Shown piece by piece: positions 10,433 through 21,924 of a stretch of DNA of 64,000 bases. The first letter of the stretch is position 1. Each line of letters starts with the position of its first letter. The translations under genes and the position numbers were made by a program. The stretch is from Watersipora subatra (Eukaryota > Bryozoa > Gymnolaemata > Cheilostomatida > Watersiporidae), in the NCBI RefSeq assembly GCF_963576615.1, contig NC_088717.1, forward strand, positions 21,727,344 through 21,791,343. Direction: 5' to 3'. The notes beneath the pieces are model-generated. The model saw only the letters and a program-made list of their open reading frames with translations, did no database searches and had not been told where the DNA came from.

Positions 10433-10609
10433 CTAAAGCAGTGAAAGTAAAGGAAATGACGATTATATTTTTTTAACAATTCTTATAAGAATATTACAGT
10501 ATTAAATTGTAAGAATAATTATTCGATTTTATGAGATTATTATAATATTTAGTTATAAGAATAATTATTCAAATTTACAAGATTGAAGTATATAGTGACA
10601 ATACAATAT

Positions 10610-10800
10610 GTTTCTGTTATTATTTTTAGTTGTCCTATTGCACTGTAGTGCCATTTGACTGCTAATGTTGCATTTCTCAACCGGCAGTACCCATTCTTTT
10701 TCCATTATCACTTTGGTCGTGGGCTGTATGACAGCGGAATTTCTAGTATAACTATCTGATTCCTCCGAAATACTATTAGATTCCCAACTTTCAAAACATG
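10610..10800 (-). pseudogene. Coding-like fragment also present at 45.9 kb
   Basis: The minus strand is open for ~60 codons and contains NSAVIQPTTKVIMEKEW. The core of the same sequence recurs on the plus strand at 45934-46003 with several substitutions. Two copies suggest a repeat, possibly a piece of a transposon protein. No domain is recognised. Confidence 0.3.
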
Positions 10801-12955
10801 TTTGCTCAATTTACCTAATATTTTTTTATTTCTGTCTGTTAATTTTTCTTTATTTTGGCATGTAATAATAAACATAATTTGGTTGATGATAACCTATGCC
10901 AATGAAAAGCTGTACATACAAACATAACTCAGCTTATACATTAATTGAGATTATTAGGGTTTTGTACCTAGTTTGACAGTAAAAATGATGTGATTTTGAT
11001 CAAGTATTGTGTAGAGAAGATGTTGAATTTGTTTGACTTCATGTCGATAAAAATACTACGATGCCTCTCTCTAACTATTCATGATTTGTTTTTTATTAAG
11101 TTACAATAATTGTGTGGTATTGCGCTCGAGATTGCAAAAATTTGAAATGAGATCAATTTTGTATCTGCATAAAATAGAAACGTTGTAGCTAACAGTTGGT
11201 TGCACAACGTTCTTTTGCAAAACTAAAGAGTAAGAAAGCTCACCTAATTCACACGCAACTCTTTTGTGGATGGCTATAAAAATGCTGTGCTTGAGTTTTC
11301 TATGTTTCAACAAACAAACTTCATCACTTCTAATTATTTCATTATGCACAAAATCTTTAACTAAAAAATCAGTATTTTGGCTCTAATCAACTAGTATCAA
11401 GATATCCTCACCAAAAGGGAGTTACTACTGAGCTATATTCTATACTCCTGTTCATCCAGTCATGTGTAACTTTTTTGTTTCCTTAAGCAAGCAACTTCTC
11501 CACTTTTTTTTTCTACCAGTTGTGGACTATTTGCTAAATAGACCCGCCCTTTCCATATCATAAATCAGGAATCTACATGTACTTAAGTTTATAAAAGGAA
11601 CTTGTATACTATAACACAAAAAGACAGGAACCATCATCGGAGTACTGGTACCCAATACCCCAGGGCCTACTTAATTACGTTTGTTACCTAGACAACTCAG
11701 TGGTGCACCAAACACTAGACCTTGAGTAACCCACAAACTTATTAATGTGGTGCCCTGCTTGAATAACAAGAGTTGTTCTTACAGTTAGTAGTAATCCTGT
11801 TCATACAATAAATATGAAAAGCTGTGGGTTACAGCTTTTAAACTGATTTATACATGAATATAAAAAGCTAAGAAGCTTTTGTAGCACTGCTATATTCAGT
11901 TTCTGAAACTCACTGTAAAACCATAAAAACTTTTAACTTTCTTAAAAATTTTAATATTTCATACACAGTTTGACAGGGACATTTATGCCTAGGTGTTGTT
12001 TAAATATTCAAAATGGACTAATAATTTTTGATCATATAAATAGGTGTACTCTTAGTTATCTGTTCTTGGTGTTCAGTGTTCCTGAGTATTTGCATACTCA
12101 GCTCTTAAGTTTATTGAGATGTTTAAAGATTTGTTCCTAGTTTGAAGGTGAAAAGTATGTAAAGTGTTGATAATGTACTTTACTAGTTGAATTTCCTGTG
12201 TGGCACGAGTAATAAAAAAGTTTCTGCACAGAAGTTTAACTTTTAATCCGCGTATAAAGCATTTACCGCTCTAACTTTTAACTGAAGTTGTTTGTTTATT
12301 TCTGCAAACTGTGTTTATTTCTTTGTACTGTGTTCATTTTTCTGTACTTTGTTCATTTCTATGCACTGTGTTTATTTCTGTGTAATTCATATTTTACCAG
12401 CTGCAGTGCCTATTACAGCTCTATACTGATAACAATAGTTTTGTAGGCCAAGTGAGTTTAAGAATTTCATTAACGCATGAGCACGCATTTTTTTCTGGTA
12501 AAGCTTCATGCATAAAGCTAGCTGAACTGTTGAGCATGAAACCATGAAAGATTGGTATGTGTCATAAGTATGTTCAAAATTTATTCCACTGTATAGTCAA
12601 TTGAACAGCATAGTGTATTGGATAAATGCCAGTTGGCCGAACTGAAAAATCAGAGTTTAAATCTAGTGTAAAGTAGATTTTTAATTTCTAAAACTTTATC
12701 GCTATAATTGCACACAAACAGATGATACAAACAAACACTGAAATTTATGTATATAGATAGAGGAAATTTAACTTAGAACATGTTGAAATTTATATGCAAA
12801 CAAAATAGGAGCTTTTTAGTTCAATGCTGATTGCATTGCACTCTCATATAAACAAAAGAGTAGCATCACCCACCTCATCCACAGGCAACTGTCTGGTGGA
12901 TGGCTACAAAAGAGTTTGCTTCTCTCATAACACTCTGAATCGTACTTTAACTCTG

Positions 12956-15753
12956 CCCAACTAACAATTTTACGTTCCCAGAACGTTTCAGGGATGTTCC
13001 AAAAAGTCCCAGAAACGTTTCATCGTAACGTTGTCACAAGATTATTTGTAGACACATTTTCAACGTTCCAGAAACGTTGTGGGAAATACATTGCTGGAAC
13101 GTAACTCTCACAACGTTCCAGCAATGTTGTGGGAAATACATTGCTGGAACGTATTTCCCACACCATCCCAGCAACGTTGCGGGAAATACATTGCTGGAAT
13201 GTTAGCAAATGATCTCGCATAACATTTCCACAATATTGGGAGAACATTGCGTAATATTCCACGAACATTTTTTCCATAATATTGGCTCAAGGCTATTAGC
13301 TAACATCCCAGAAAGGTTACGCCTAGAACATTGATGGGACATTAATGCGTAGGGATTTTCCAACTTAGTAGTATATAGTATTATTCTTAGCTATTACGCA
13401 TCGCTTTCCGCCTTGGTTGGTTGAGCTGAAACAAAATTTATAGGCAGAAAAGTTGTTGACACATGGTTGGGCATTGGGTTCGCTCAACGAAAGTAATGAT
13501 TTTATACTTATGAGCTAGTCAGACGTAGCTTTAATCTACTGTAAAATAAACTAGCACATAACACTTGAAACCAACCCAAAAAGTCCCAGAATGTGTTCAG
13601 TTGCGATGCACTCACACTGTCGCGTCATGGTATGACACTTTACTGCACCCAGAAAGCTTAATGGACCCTAGTCATTTTCGCGATATGTCTAATGAAGTGC
13701 GAAAATTGAAATTTGTAGTGAATTTTCAATTCATTTACATAAATCATTCAAAATTATCATTATTGTTTTTCATTATTTTGTTTGTTTCTATATCTGTGAT
13801 AAAAAATCTATAAAATCTTTAATTTGCATCATTTTAAATAATTTTTTGTTATGAAAGGGTGACAACTTCCAAAAATTAAATCATGCGTTTTTGTACCATT
13901 TTAGCTAGAAAGTTAGTGGAAAAGGTTTGCTAATGTTATTATAACGTTGTTACAAAACATTGTTATTGAATGTCCCAGCAATGTTACAGGATTGCTACTT
14001 TGAAATTTTTGGGTGTAAACATTCACATAATATTGTTTTCTAATATATTCGGAATAGTATGGAGTTTAACCATTATGTACCATTGAACTGATGATCTGGT
14101 GCAAAATTCCTACGACATGGGGAGAATATGTTACAGAATATTCCACAAGCATGCCTTCCATGATTTTGCCTCAAAGATATTAGCTAACATCCCAGGAACG
14201 TTTTCGTCCAGAACATTAGTTGGGTGTAACTGTGTAGACAATTTCTAACATTTTGATGTTTCGCAGAATGATCCTCTAATGAATTGTGTACAATGTTACT
14301 ATAATGTACCGAGCATAACCGTCGACAATATTTTTTCCTTAAGCTATACAACATTCCACCAACATTACATCTCCAAAGCAACCTAAATATATGAATGTTA
14401 ACATTCAAACATTCAAAAGTAACATTCCTGAAACATTGCTGGGACAATTATTTGAATGTAAATATGATGTCACCCCATAATATTCCAGTTACATTCCAAG
14501 CCAATGTTGCATAAATGTTTGCACTCAAATATTCCAGAGTAACGTTCCTGGGACATTCATGGAACATTCATTTGAAGTTAAATATGATGTCACACCATAA
14601 TATTCCAACTACATTGCAAGCCAATGTTATATGAATGTTAACGCTCGAACATTCCAGAGTAACGTTCTTGGGACATTCCTGGAACATTCATTTGAAGTTA
14701 AATATGATGTCACACCATAATATTCTAATTACATTGCAAGCCAATGCTATATGAATGTTTTCACTCGAACATTCCAGAGTAACGTTCTGGGGACATTCCT
14801 AGGACATTCATTTGAAGTTAAATATGGTGTCACACCATAATATTCTAGTTACATTGCAAGCCAATGTTATATGAATGTTAACACTCAAACATTCAAAAGT
14901 AACATTTCTGTAACATTGCTAGGACATTCATTTGAAAGTACAATTGATGTAACACCATAATGTTCTAACTACATTTCAAGCCAATGTTATATGAACATTA
15001 ACCCTCGAACATTCAAAAGTAACATTTCTGAAACATTGCTGGGACAATTATTTGAATGTAAATATGATGTCACCCCATAATATTCCAGTTACATCTCAAG
15101 CCAATGTTACATGAATGTTTGCGCTCGAACATTCCAGAGTAATGTTCCTGGGACATTCCTAGGAACATTCATTTGAAGTTAAATATGATGTCACACCATA
15201 ATATTCCAACTACATTGCAAGCCAATGTTATATGAATGTTTGCACTCGAACATTCCAGAGTAACGTTCCTGGGAAATTCCTGGAACATTCATTTGAAGTT
15301 AAATATGATGTCACACCATAATATTCCAACTACATTGCAAGCCAATGTTATATGAACATTAACCCTCGAACATTCAAAAGTAACATTCCTGAAACATTGC
15401 TGGGACAACTATTTGAATGTAAATATGATGTCACCCCATAATATTCTAGTTACATTGCAAGCCAATGTTACATGAATGTTTGCACTCGAACATTCCAGAG
15501 TAACGTTCCTGGGACATTCCTGGGACATTCATTAATAATGTTCTCTAACGACGTTATGATAACGTTAGCAATGTATATTCCTGTAACATTCTGCTGAACG
15601 TTATGATAATATTTTCGCACAACATTCTATGCAACGTTCCTGTGACATTGTTGGAACATAATTCTACAATGATCATCAAATAACGTTTGTAGAACGTTAT
15701 GACAATGTTTGTTTAGAACGTTATTTCTGCGTAACGTTACGTTGTTAGTTGGG
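12956..15753. mobile_element. Element with terminal inverted repeats, built around tandem arrays
   Basis: CCCAACTAACAA at 12956-12967 is matched by its exact inverse TTGTTAGTTGGG at 15742-15753. Inside are many variants of an AACGTTCC/GGAACGTT motif, ~50-bp repeats near 13075-13215, a non-repetitive centre (13330-13920) and a 120-bp array (14401-15535). A clear target-site duplication is not visible. I recognise no transposase, so it is probably non-autonomous, superfamily unknown. Confidence 0.55.
14401..15535 (+). repeat. 120-bp tandem array, about 9.5 copies
   Basis: The landmark ATGATGTCACACCATAATAT recurs every 120 bp at about 14464, 14584, 14704, 14824, 14944, 15064, 15185, 15305 and 15425. 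Copies differ by scattered substitutions and the alternation of AACGTTCC with AACATTCC. Confidence 0.9.
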
Positions 15754-15958
15754 TGGTCACTCTCAAGCATTCTCCATAAAAATTTAGAAGGAAAATGGTT
15801 TGCAGGCGACATCACACAAAATCTACTACTACATATTTCAAAACAGGCAGGGGTTAGAAATATTTGCTAGTGTTTTGTTTGTTCATTTATTTTTATATTG
15901 ATTCATTTAGTTTTTCTTTGATACATAGAAATTACTATCACATCGATGCGCAGTAAAT

Positions 15959-16412
15959 ACACATTAGCTGATAGCGCGTGAGCTGATAGCGTGTGAACTT
16001 ATCTCGTGTAAACTATTTGTGCATGAGCTTAACGCTCATAAACTGATGGTGCGTGAGCTGATCGCTCGTGAGTGGATCGTGCTGGATCTGATCGCGCATG
16101 AGCTAATCGCGCACGAGTTAATCATGGGTGAGTTAATCGCGCTTGAGCTAATCAGGCGTGAGCTAATCGCGCGAACTAATTGCGCGCGAGTTAATCGCGG
16201 ACAAGTTAATCGCGGGCGAGTTAATCGCGGGCGAGTTAATCTCGCGTGAGTTAATCGCGAATGAGTTAATCACGGACGAGTTAATCGCGGACGAGTTAAT
16301 CGCGCGTGAATTAATCGCGCGTGAATTAATCGTGTGTGAGTTAATTGCGCGTTAGTTAATTGCGCCTGTGCTGATCGCGTGTGAGCTGATCGCGTGTGAG
16401 CTGATCGCGCGT
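15959..16412 (+). repeat. 15-bp CG-rich tandem array
   Basis: The unit GCGAGTTAATCGCGG and its variants (GAGCTGATCGCGCGT) repeats for ~450 bp. It is markedly richer in CpG than its AT-rich surroundings. Because 15 is a multiple of three, open frames such as LIARE repeats arise by chance and are not called coding. Confidence 0.88.
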
Positions 16413-16955
16413 GATGATGCTTTCTTCTTATACTATAATACTTGCACTCTATTATCTAATAATACCAATGCTGATCTTATTTTGGCTGATGATGCTGTGC
16501 ATTAGAGAATACTTTTAATAACACTTTCTTAATTTGATCAGCTTAGCAAAAATTACAAGCGGGAATAATGCTCATTTCACTAACAGAATTAGCCAATGAG
16601 ATGCAAGCAACGCAATAGTTTGCTGAACAAACACTGATTTTCAGGACTTAATACAGATATCATCAGAATAGTATGCTGAACACATCTGAACTCACACAGA
16701 ATAAATATAGTACAATAAATATAATAGTATGAATCCTCACTACTCTGCTTTATTTAGCCGAGTTGAAGTACTCGAGTAACAAGTTGTCATTCGTAAAGTG
16801 ATACCTAAAGAAACTCTAGCCAAAATTGATGCAACAGAAAAGAATATTGTAAGAGGAAAGCTTCAACATGACTTGAATTCACCTGTAAATAATGCTGAAT
16901 GAACTATGAATATATTTTAGGCCAGTTCATTCTGTTTCCATGATTCTATACAGTG
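16413..16955 (+). promoter_or_regulatory. Upstream region and probable 5' UTR splice acceptor of the LRR gene
   Basis: No coding is seen. TATATTTTAG at 16911-16920 is a plausible 3' splice site 35 bp before the start codon at 16956, so the first coding exon may be preceded by an untranslated exon further upstream. I cannot place a promoter. Confidence 0.3.
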
Positions 16956-17066
16956 ATGTCTGGAAAGCAGCCAGCCAGCAACTCCTCTAGAAGTGACAGT
17001 CAGCTATCAAAATTTGCTAAATTCACAAGGAATTTGTCTAAACTACTTCCACAGAGGACCCGCAAA
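16956..17066 (+). CDS. LRR gene, first coding exon
   Basis: ATG opens a 37-codon frame (MSGKQPASNSSRSDSQLSKF...) ending in AAA at a strong GTGAGT donor at 17067. The peptide is Ser/Lys/Arg-rich and hydrophilic, with no signal peptide. It ends in phase 0, which fits the phase-0 start of the exon at 19880. It is the likely cytosolic N-terminus of a leucine-rich-repeat protein. The family is not recognised from this part. Confidence 0.6.
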
Positions 17067-17426
17067 GTGAGTGCTTATCTATGGGTGATGGGTTCCTAAT
17101 TAATAATATTTTTAGAAGCTTTTAAGAACAGAAAAAAGTAATTGGTTTGGTTTATTGAGGATTCAGCTTTTTGTTATTTGTCTATTTGTTGTTTTTATTA
17201 CTTGTTATTTGTCAGGTCATTAATAGAGAGATTACTATGTTAGTCATACGGCCTTCCTAGGCTGCATATAGAAGATAACTCCAAGTTAATGTATACATAT
17301 AAGACTGAACAGATACATGCGATGTACCACATTCTATGATAGCTATTTTCTTTGAAGTTTTGTTACTTGGACTTGTCTAAGGTTTGTGCAGGGAATGTTA
17401 TAGAACCTTAAATAGGGCAACCGATT

Positions 17427-18315
17427 TGATTGGTTACTGTTCTGCAACAACTCAGGTTAGTAGATGATTGGTTACTGTTCTGTAACAACTCTGATTGATA
17501 GATGATTGGTTACTGTTCTGTGACAGCTCTGGTTAATAGATGATTGGTTACTGTTCGGTGACAACTCAAGCTAATAGATGATTGGTTACTGTTCTGTGAC
17601 AGCTCTAGTTAATAGATGATTGGTTACTATTCTGTTACAACTCTGGTAAATAGATGAATAGTTACTGTTCTGTGACAACTCTGGTTAATAGATGATTGGT
17701 TACTGTTCTGTGACAACTCAAGCTAATAGATGATTGGTTACTGTTCTGGGACAACTCTGGTTAATAGATGAATAGTTACTGTTCTGTGACAACTCTGGTT
17801 AATAGATGATTGGTTACTGCTTTGTTACAACTCTGGTTAGTAGATGATTGGTTACTGTTCTGTAACAACTCTGTCCGATAGATGAATAGTTAATATTCTG
17901 TTACAACTCTGGTTAATAGATGAATAGTTACTGTTCTGTGACAACTCTGGTTAATAGATGATTGGTTACTGCTTTGTTACAACTCTGGTTAATAGATGAA
18001 TAGTTACTGTTCTGTGACAACTCTGGTTAATAGATGATTGGTTACTGTTCTGTGACAACTCTGGTTAGTAGATGATTGGTTACTGTTCTGTAACAACTCT
18101 GTCCGATAGATGAATAGTTACTATTCTGTTACAACTCTGGTTAATAGATGAATAGTTACTGTTCTGTGACAACTCTGGTTAATAGATGATTGGTTACTGC
18201 TTTGTTACAACTCTGGTTAATAGATGAATAGTTACTGTTCTGTGACAACTCTGGTTAATAGATGATTGGTTACTCTTCTGTAACAACTCTGGTTAATAGA
18301 TGATTGGTTACTATT
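17427..18315 (+). repeat. 38-bp minisatellite, about 23 copies (intron 1)
   Basis: The unit is TAGATGATTGGTTACTGTTC followed by TGTGACAACTCTGGTTAA. Variants with GAATAG instead of GATTGG form a higher-order pattern. A second block of the same unit follows at 19377-19604, after an inserted 1.03-kb repeat. Confidence 0.93.
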
Positions 18316-19349
18316 GAGTGTAATTTTAAAAATGAATAAATGTTTAACAAAAGCATAAGTACGCCAAGCCAACGATTCAAAGCTTTGGTTTTGGAATTTA
18401 AAGATTTGCATTGATCAATCAATTTTCTTCACTTTCTACAAGTGACAAGTGAAAATCTAAAGTCAAATCATAAATCTAATTTACTAGATAAAACTGCCAA
18501 AGAAAAATTGAAGCAAACATAGCTAGTTGAAACGATACAAAATTATAGAACGATGATTGGTGATAGCAAAAAGTTATAATTTTATTAATTGGTACATGTA
18601 TTAATGAATACTAAAAATATTACTTTTAGTATACTCATTAATCTAAGCCATTGTACTGCTAGATGCTATGGATTTCAAAGAAGCCGTCAAGAACTCACTG
18701 TATTATACATACCTATATCACAAGCGCAGGAAATTACATTATAACCTCAAACAGGGAAATATAATCTGAATGTCAACTCAATAGTATATCTATAGGAGAC
18801 TCAAAGTAAAAGATAAATTTACCTCCATTCTCCTATCTTCCTCTGTAGCACTTTAACCACCTGATGCCGAGAAAACTTGGAGTCACCTTCGCAGTAACTT
18901 TACAGCAATTTTTGCAATTCTGTTGTTCCTCAATAAAATGTGTCGATCTAATAATTCATTAAAGTAACGATGTTAATTAATTTAGTAAATATCAATATCC
19001 ATGCAATTTAATAATAGAGTAAAATTCCTAAATTTGAGATCACAGAGAGCGAGTTTTACGAGTGATAACATTTATTACGATCTACATATACAAAAAATGT
19101 GTGCTGATGATTGGCTAATGAAGCGACCTTATATTTATCGCTCATGGACTCTTTTCAGATGTATCACTAGTTACATCACAAATGAAGCACCCGCTGGAAT
19201 GTAAGCTTTTTAAAAGATGGCCTCATTCAAACGCATATATATCTCTGGACTGGATTGATCTACAGAGATAAAATGACATCAAATTGTATCTGATGTTTTA
19301 GCCCTTTGTTGGTCTTAATTTCATTAAATTGACCTTTTTGACGCAGCCA
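18316..19349 (+). repeat. 1.03-kb dispersed repeat, copy 1
   Basis: It runs from GAGTGTAATTTTAAAAA to GACCTTTTTGACGCA and matches 44167-45193 along its length with scattered changes. No terminal inverted repeat or coding domain is seen. It lies between two blocks of the 38-bp array, so it probably inserted into that array. Confidence 0.85.
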
Positions 19350-19376
19350 CACCTTTAATGTCAGTAACAAAATATT

Positions 19377-19604
19377 TAGATGATTGGTTTCTGTTCTGTG
19401 ACTACTCTGGTTAATAGATGATTGGTTACTGTTCTGTGACTACTCTGGTTAATAGATGATTGGTTACTGTTTTGTGACAACTCTGGTTAATAGATGATTG
19501 GTTACTGTTCTGTGACAACTCTGGTTAATAGATGATTGGTTACTGTTTTGTGACAACTCTGGTTAATAGATGATTGGTCACTGTTCTGTGATGACCCTGG
19601 TTAA
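19377..19604 (+). repeat. 38-bp minisatellite, second block (6 copies)
   Basis: Same unit as 17427-18315. The block is bracketed by a direct repeat, AATGTCAGYAACARAATATT, at ~19357 and ~19605. Confidence 0.9.
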
Positions 19605-19879
19605 TGTCAGCAACAGAATATTTAGAACCATCTTATGGTTATTTAATGGCTGATTACTTATCGATGACTGCTGCCTTGCAGCAGTCATTCAGCAGGTGAA
19701 CAAATTTAAAGATTGCAGACATTATTTGAACTATAGCGAGTGTGACAGTTTATAAGTCTTCAAGCCTATTCTGAACTACTCATCAGTACATCACTTTAGA
19801 ATATTGCTGAAGGAAAACCTTTTTAGGGTAGCTAAACTCTACCAATGAGTTATGCTGAAGGAATATGATCATGTTTCAG

Positions 19880-20014
19880 GCTGGGTCTACCGCCGCGGCA
19901 AGTTCCGGAGATACGTGTGGAGAGCAACAGTCCACTGCCAGTTTGTCTGAAGATGCTGCACAGTCATTGACAGTTGATTCTACAAGAGAAGCTTCCAGCC
20001 TTTCTGAGGTACAG
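19880..20014 (+). CDS. LRR gene, second coding exon
   Basis: An acceptor (TGTTTCAG, 19872-19879) and a donor (CAG|GTGAGA at 20015) bound 45 open codons in phase 0-0: AGSTAASSGDTCGEQQSTAS and onward, ending SSLSEVQ. The peptide is Ser/Thr/Ala/Glu-rich and looks disordered. It continues the first exon in frame. No domain is recognised. Confidence 0.6.
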
Positions 20015-20316
20015 GTGAGACAAATGCTACTGTGTTAATATCAGAATCCCTATTATAGCCTTTTTAGGTTTTCTAGTTTTACTAGTAAAAGATCCTGCTC
20101 TCAGTTTATTCTCAAAAAGTATACTTGTGACTATAAATAGTAACATAAATTTATTTTGTTTTATGAGCACAAAACATTTATGTTTGTTTTCTAAGGAATC
20201 TATTTGCTAGTATGATAAAACATCTCCATATTTTTCAAACAAAGTATATTTTGACAACATCATTGTGCATTTTGTACAACTTGACTAGCAATAGTTTTTT
20301 TACAAAACCTTTATCC

Positions 20317-20520
20317 TTAACCCTTTGAACCCTAATGGCCGGTATTCCGGCATTCCCATGGCTCTGTTTACAAAAACAGTTTCTAGACAACATCGTAAAC
20401 CAATCGAATAAATTTTTGCACAGGATGTCAGACGAAAAATTTCACTTCCATCTGCAAGTTTTCAAATATCTTTGTCCACATCCTTCGCTATAATAACAAC
20501 TCTTTGTTAGGACGATATCA
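20317..20520 (+). mobile_element. End of a piggyBac-like element (TTAA, CCCTTTGAACCC)
   Basis: TTAA at 20317-20320 is followed by CCCTTTGAACCCTAATGGCC. The inner part (CGTAAACCAATCGAATAAAT, CAGGATGTC) resembles 57260-57350, a copy whose other end is the inverse GGGTTCAAAAGG plus TTAA at 57781-57796. TTAA plus a CCCTTT terminus is typical of piggyBac-type elements. The right end of this copy is not found. Confidence 0.45.
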
Positions 20521-21224
20521 CGGAAAAATAAATACGACCAGAAACAACCGCTATGCTACATGTACATACTTATATTACAGTATAAAAACTGTCCCTTCAA
20601 ATTCCTCATCCATAAAAGCAAAGCATACATTAATAAGGTTTAAGGTGAAGACTTACGAGATTAGCTAATTTTTATAATTAACTTTTTAAAATTCATAATT
20701 ATGTGAAGTGAGAACTTTTAGCTAGCACACTCTACAAGTTGCACATACAAGCTGGATGTTCCATGATTTAAGCAGGTTTTATTTTTAATTTACATGTAAT
20801 TAGGTTTAAACAGATGACTTACAATAATAGCTAATTTATATGGACAATTTTTTAACTTTCTGGTTTGTGAGGAGGAAGAAATACTTTCTTCTTACAAATT
20901 TTCTTCTTTATCCGCAAGATATACGTACATGCCGATGGGTGTAATTCAATGACCACAGGTAGAAAGTTGATGTATGATGTATAAATTGTAATAATACTTC
21001 GTATTATAAATATTTGCCATATTGTGTAACCATAACAAAAAACATATCATATCAAACAAACATAACATATCAAACAAGTTCCTTGTTTGATATCTCCTTT
21101 CCCCAGTTCTCATCATCCGTCTTCCTTATGCTATTTCTTATGGGTATCTGAACACCAACTACAGTAGTTCTGACGGCTGCTGCGCTAGTACTTATAATAG
21201 GAACCAGTTCTTCTATCTGTAAGA

Positions 21225-21305
21225 AGGCACAGTTGGAGGTTGGGATAACATATTGCTTCCTGCAAGATTTAAACTCGTAACATTCAGCTTACTAGCAACA
21301 CACAC
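21225..21305 (-). repeat. Possible tRNA-derived SINE fragment
   Basis: On the minus strand GCAGGAGTTAGTGTG resembles an A box, and GAGTTTAAATCTTGC ~40 bp later resembles a B box. No cloverleaf or CCA-proximal stem could be built, so it is at most a worn SINE head. Confidence 0.25.
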
Positions 21306-21924
21306 TAACTCCTGCACCAATCAAATGGTCTCTAGTATTCCAGAATAACTGTGCAGATACTTATTCCTTGTACGTTATCACCACACCTGATGATCTCTCA
21401 CAGAACACTAGACTGCTTGGGTACTAGTAAATATTGAAATGAAGCTGACTACTACTCGATGTGTTACTAGCAATGCATTGTGGTATTTATATTACTAGGG
21501 GCACAGCATATACAGCAGGCCAGTTCTAATGCACTTATGGTATGTTCTTGTGAGTCAGTTATAATTACACTGCTGGCCAAACTCAGTTTGATAACCTGCG
21601 TTTGATACACTGGGCTCCGAGTGATCATTTCTATTGCTTTTGTCTATAAAACTGATTGTTTGTGTGTTTGTAGCAATACTTTTTTCATACATGTAAAATA
21701 TTTCCTGCACAATGTAGTATCATGATTACATGTGTAAATATTGAGATATTTTATAATTCTGTCAACTAACCTTCAAGTGACCCTAATATTCATTTCCAGA
21801 ACAAACCTCACGACAACAACATTTATTACATCAGACTTGCAGTAATTAAGTTGCCTGCGTGTCACTGTCCATGAATCTGGGCTATATTATTTTGCCTTTG
21901 AAGAAGTTTGAAAGTCAGCACAGT

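Larger units (their letters stand above)
9540..12955. other. Gene-poor AT-rich stretch
   Basis: I see no convincing plus-strand gene. Around 10480-10570 there are imperfect AT-rich palindromes. At 12200-12290 is a worn copy of the GAGTAATAAAAAAG repeat family common at 48-64 kb. A motif meaning 'GTGGATGGCTAYAAAA' recurs at ~11265 and ~12897. Two weak minus-strand coding-like pieces are listed separately. Confidence 0.5.

Noticed and set aside
13565-13813. 82-codon frame inside the 12956-15753 element as a transposase
   Set aside because: No transposase motif. The C-terminal half is simply AT-rich.
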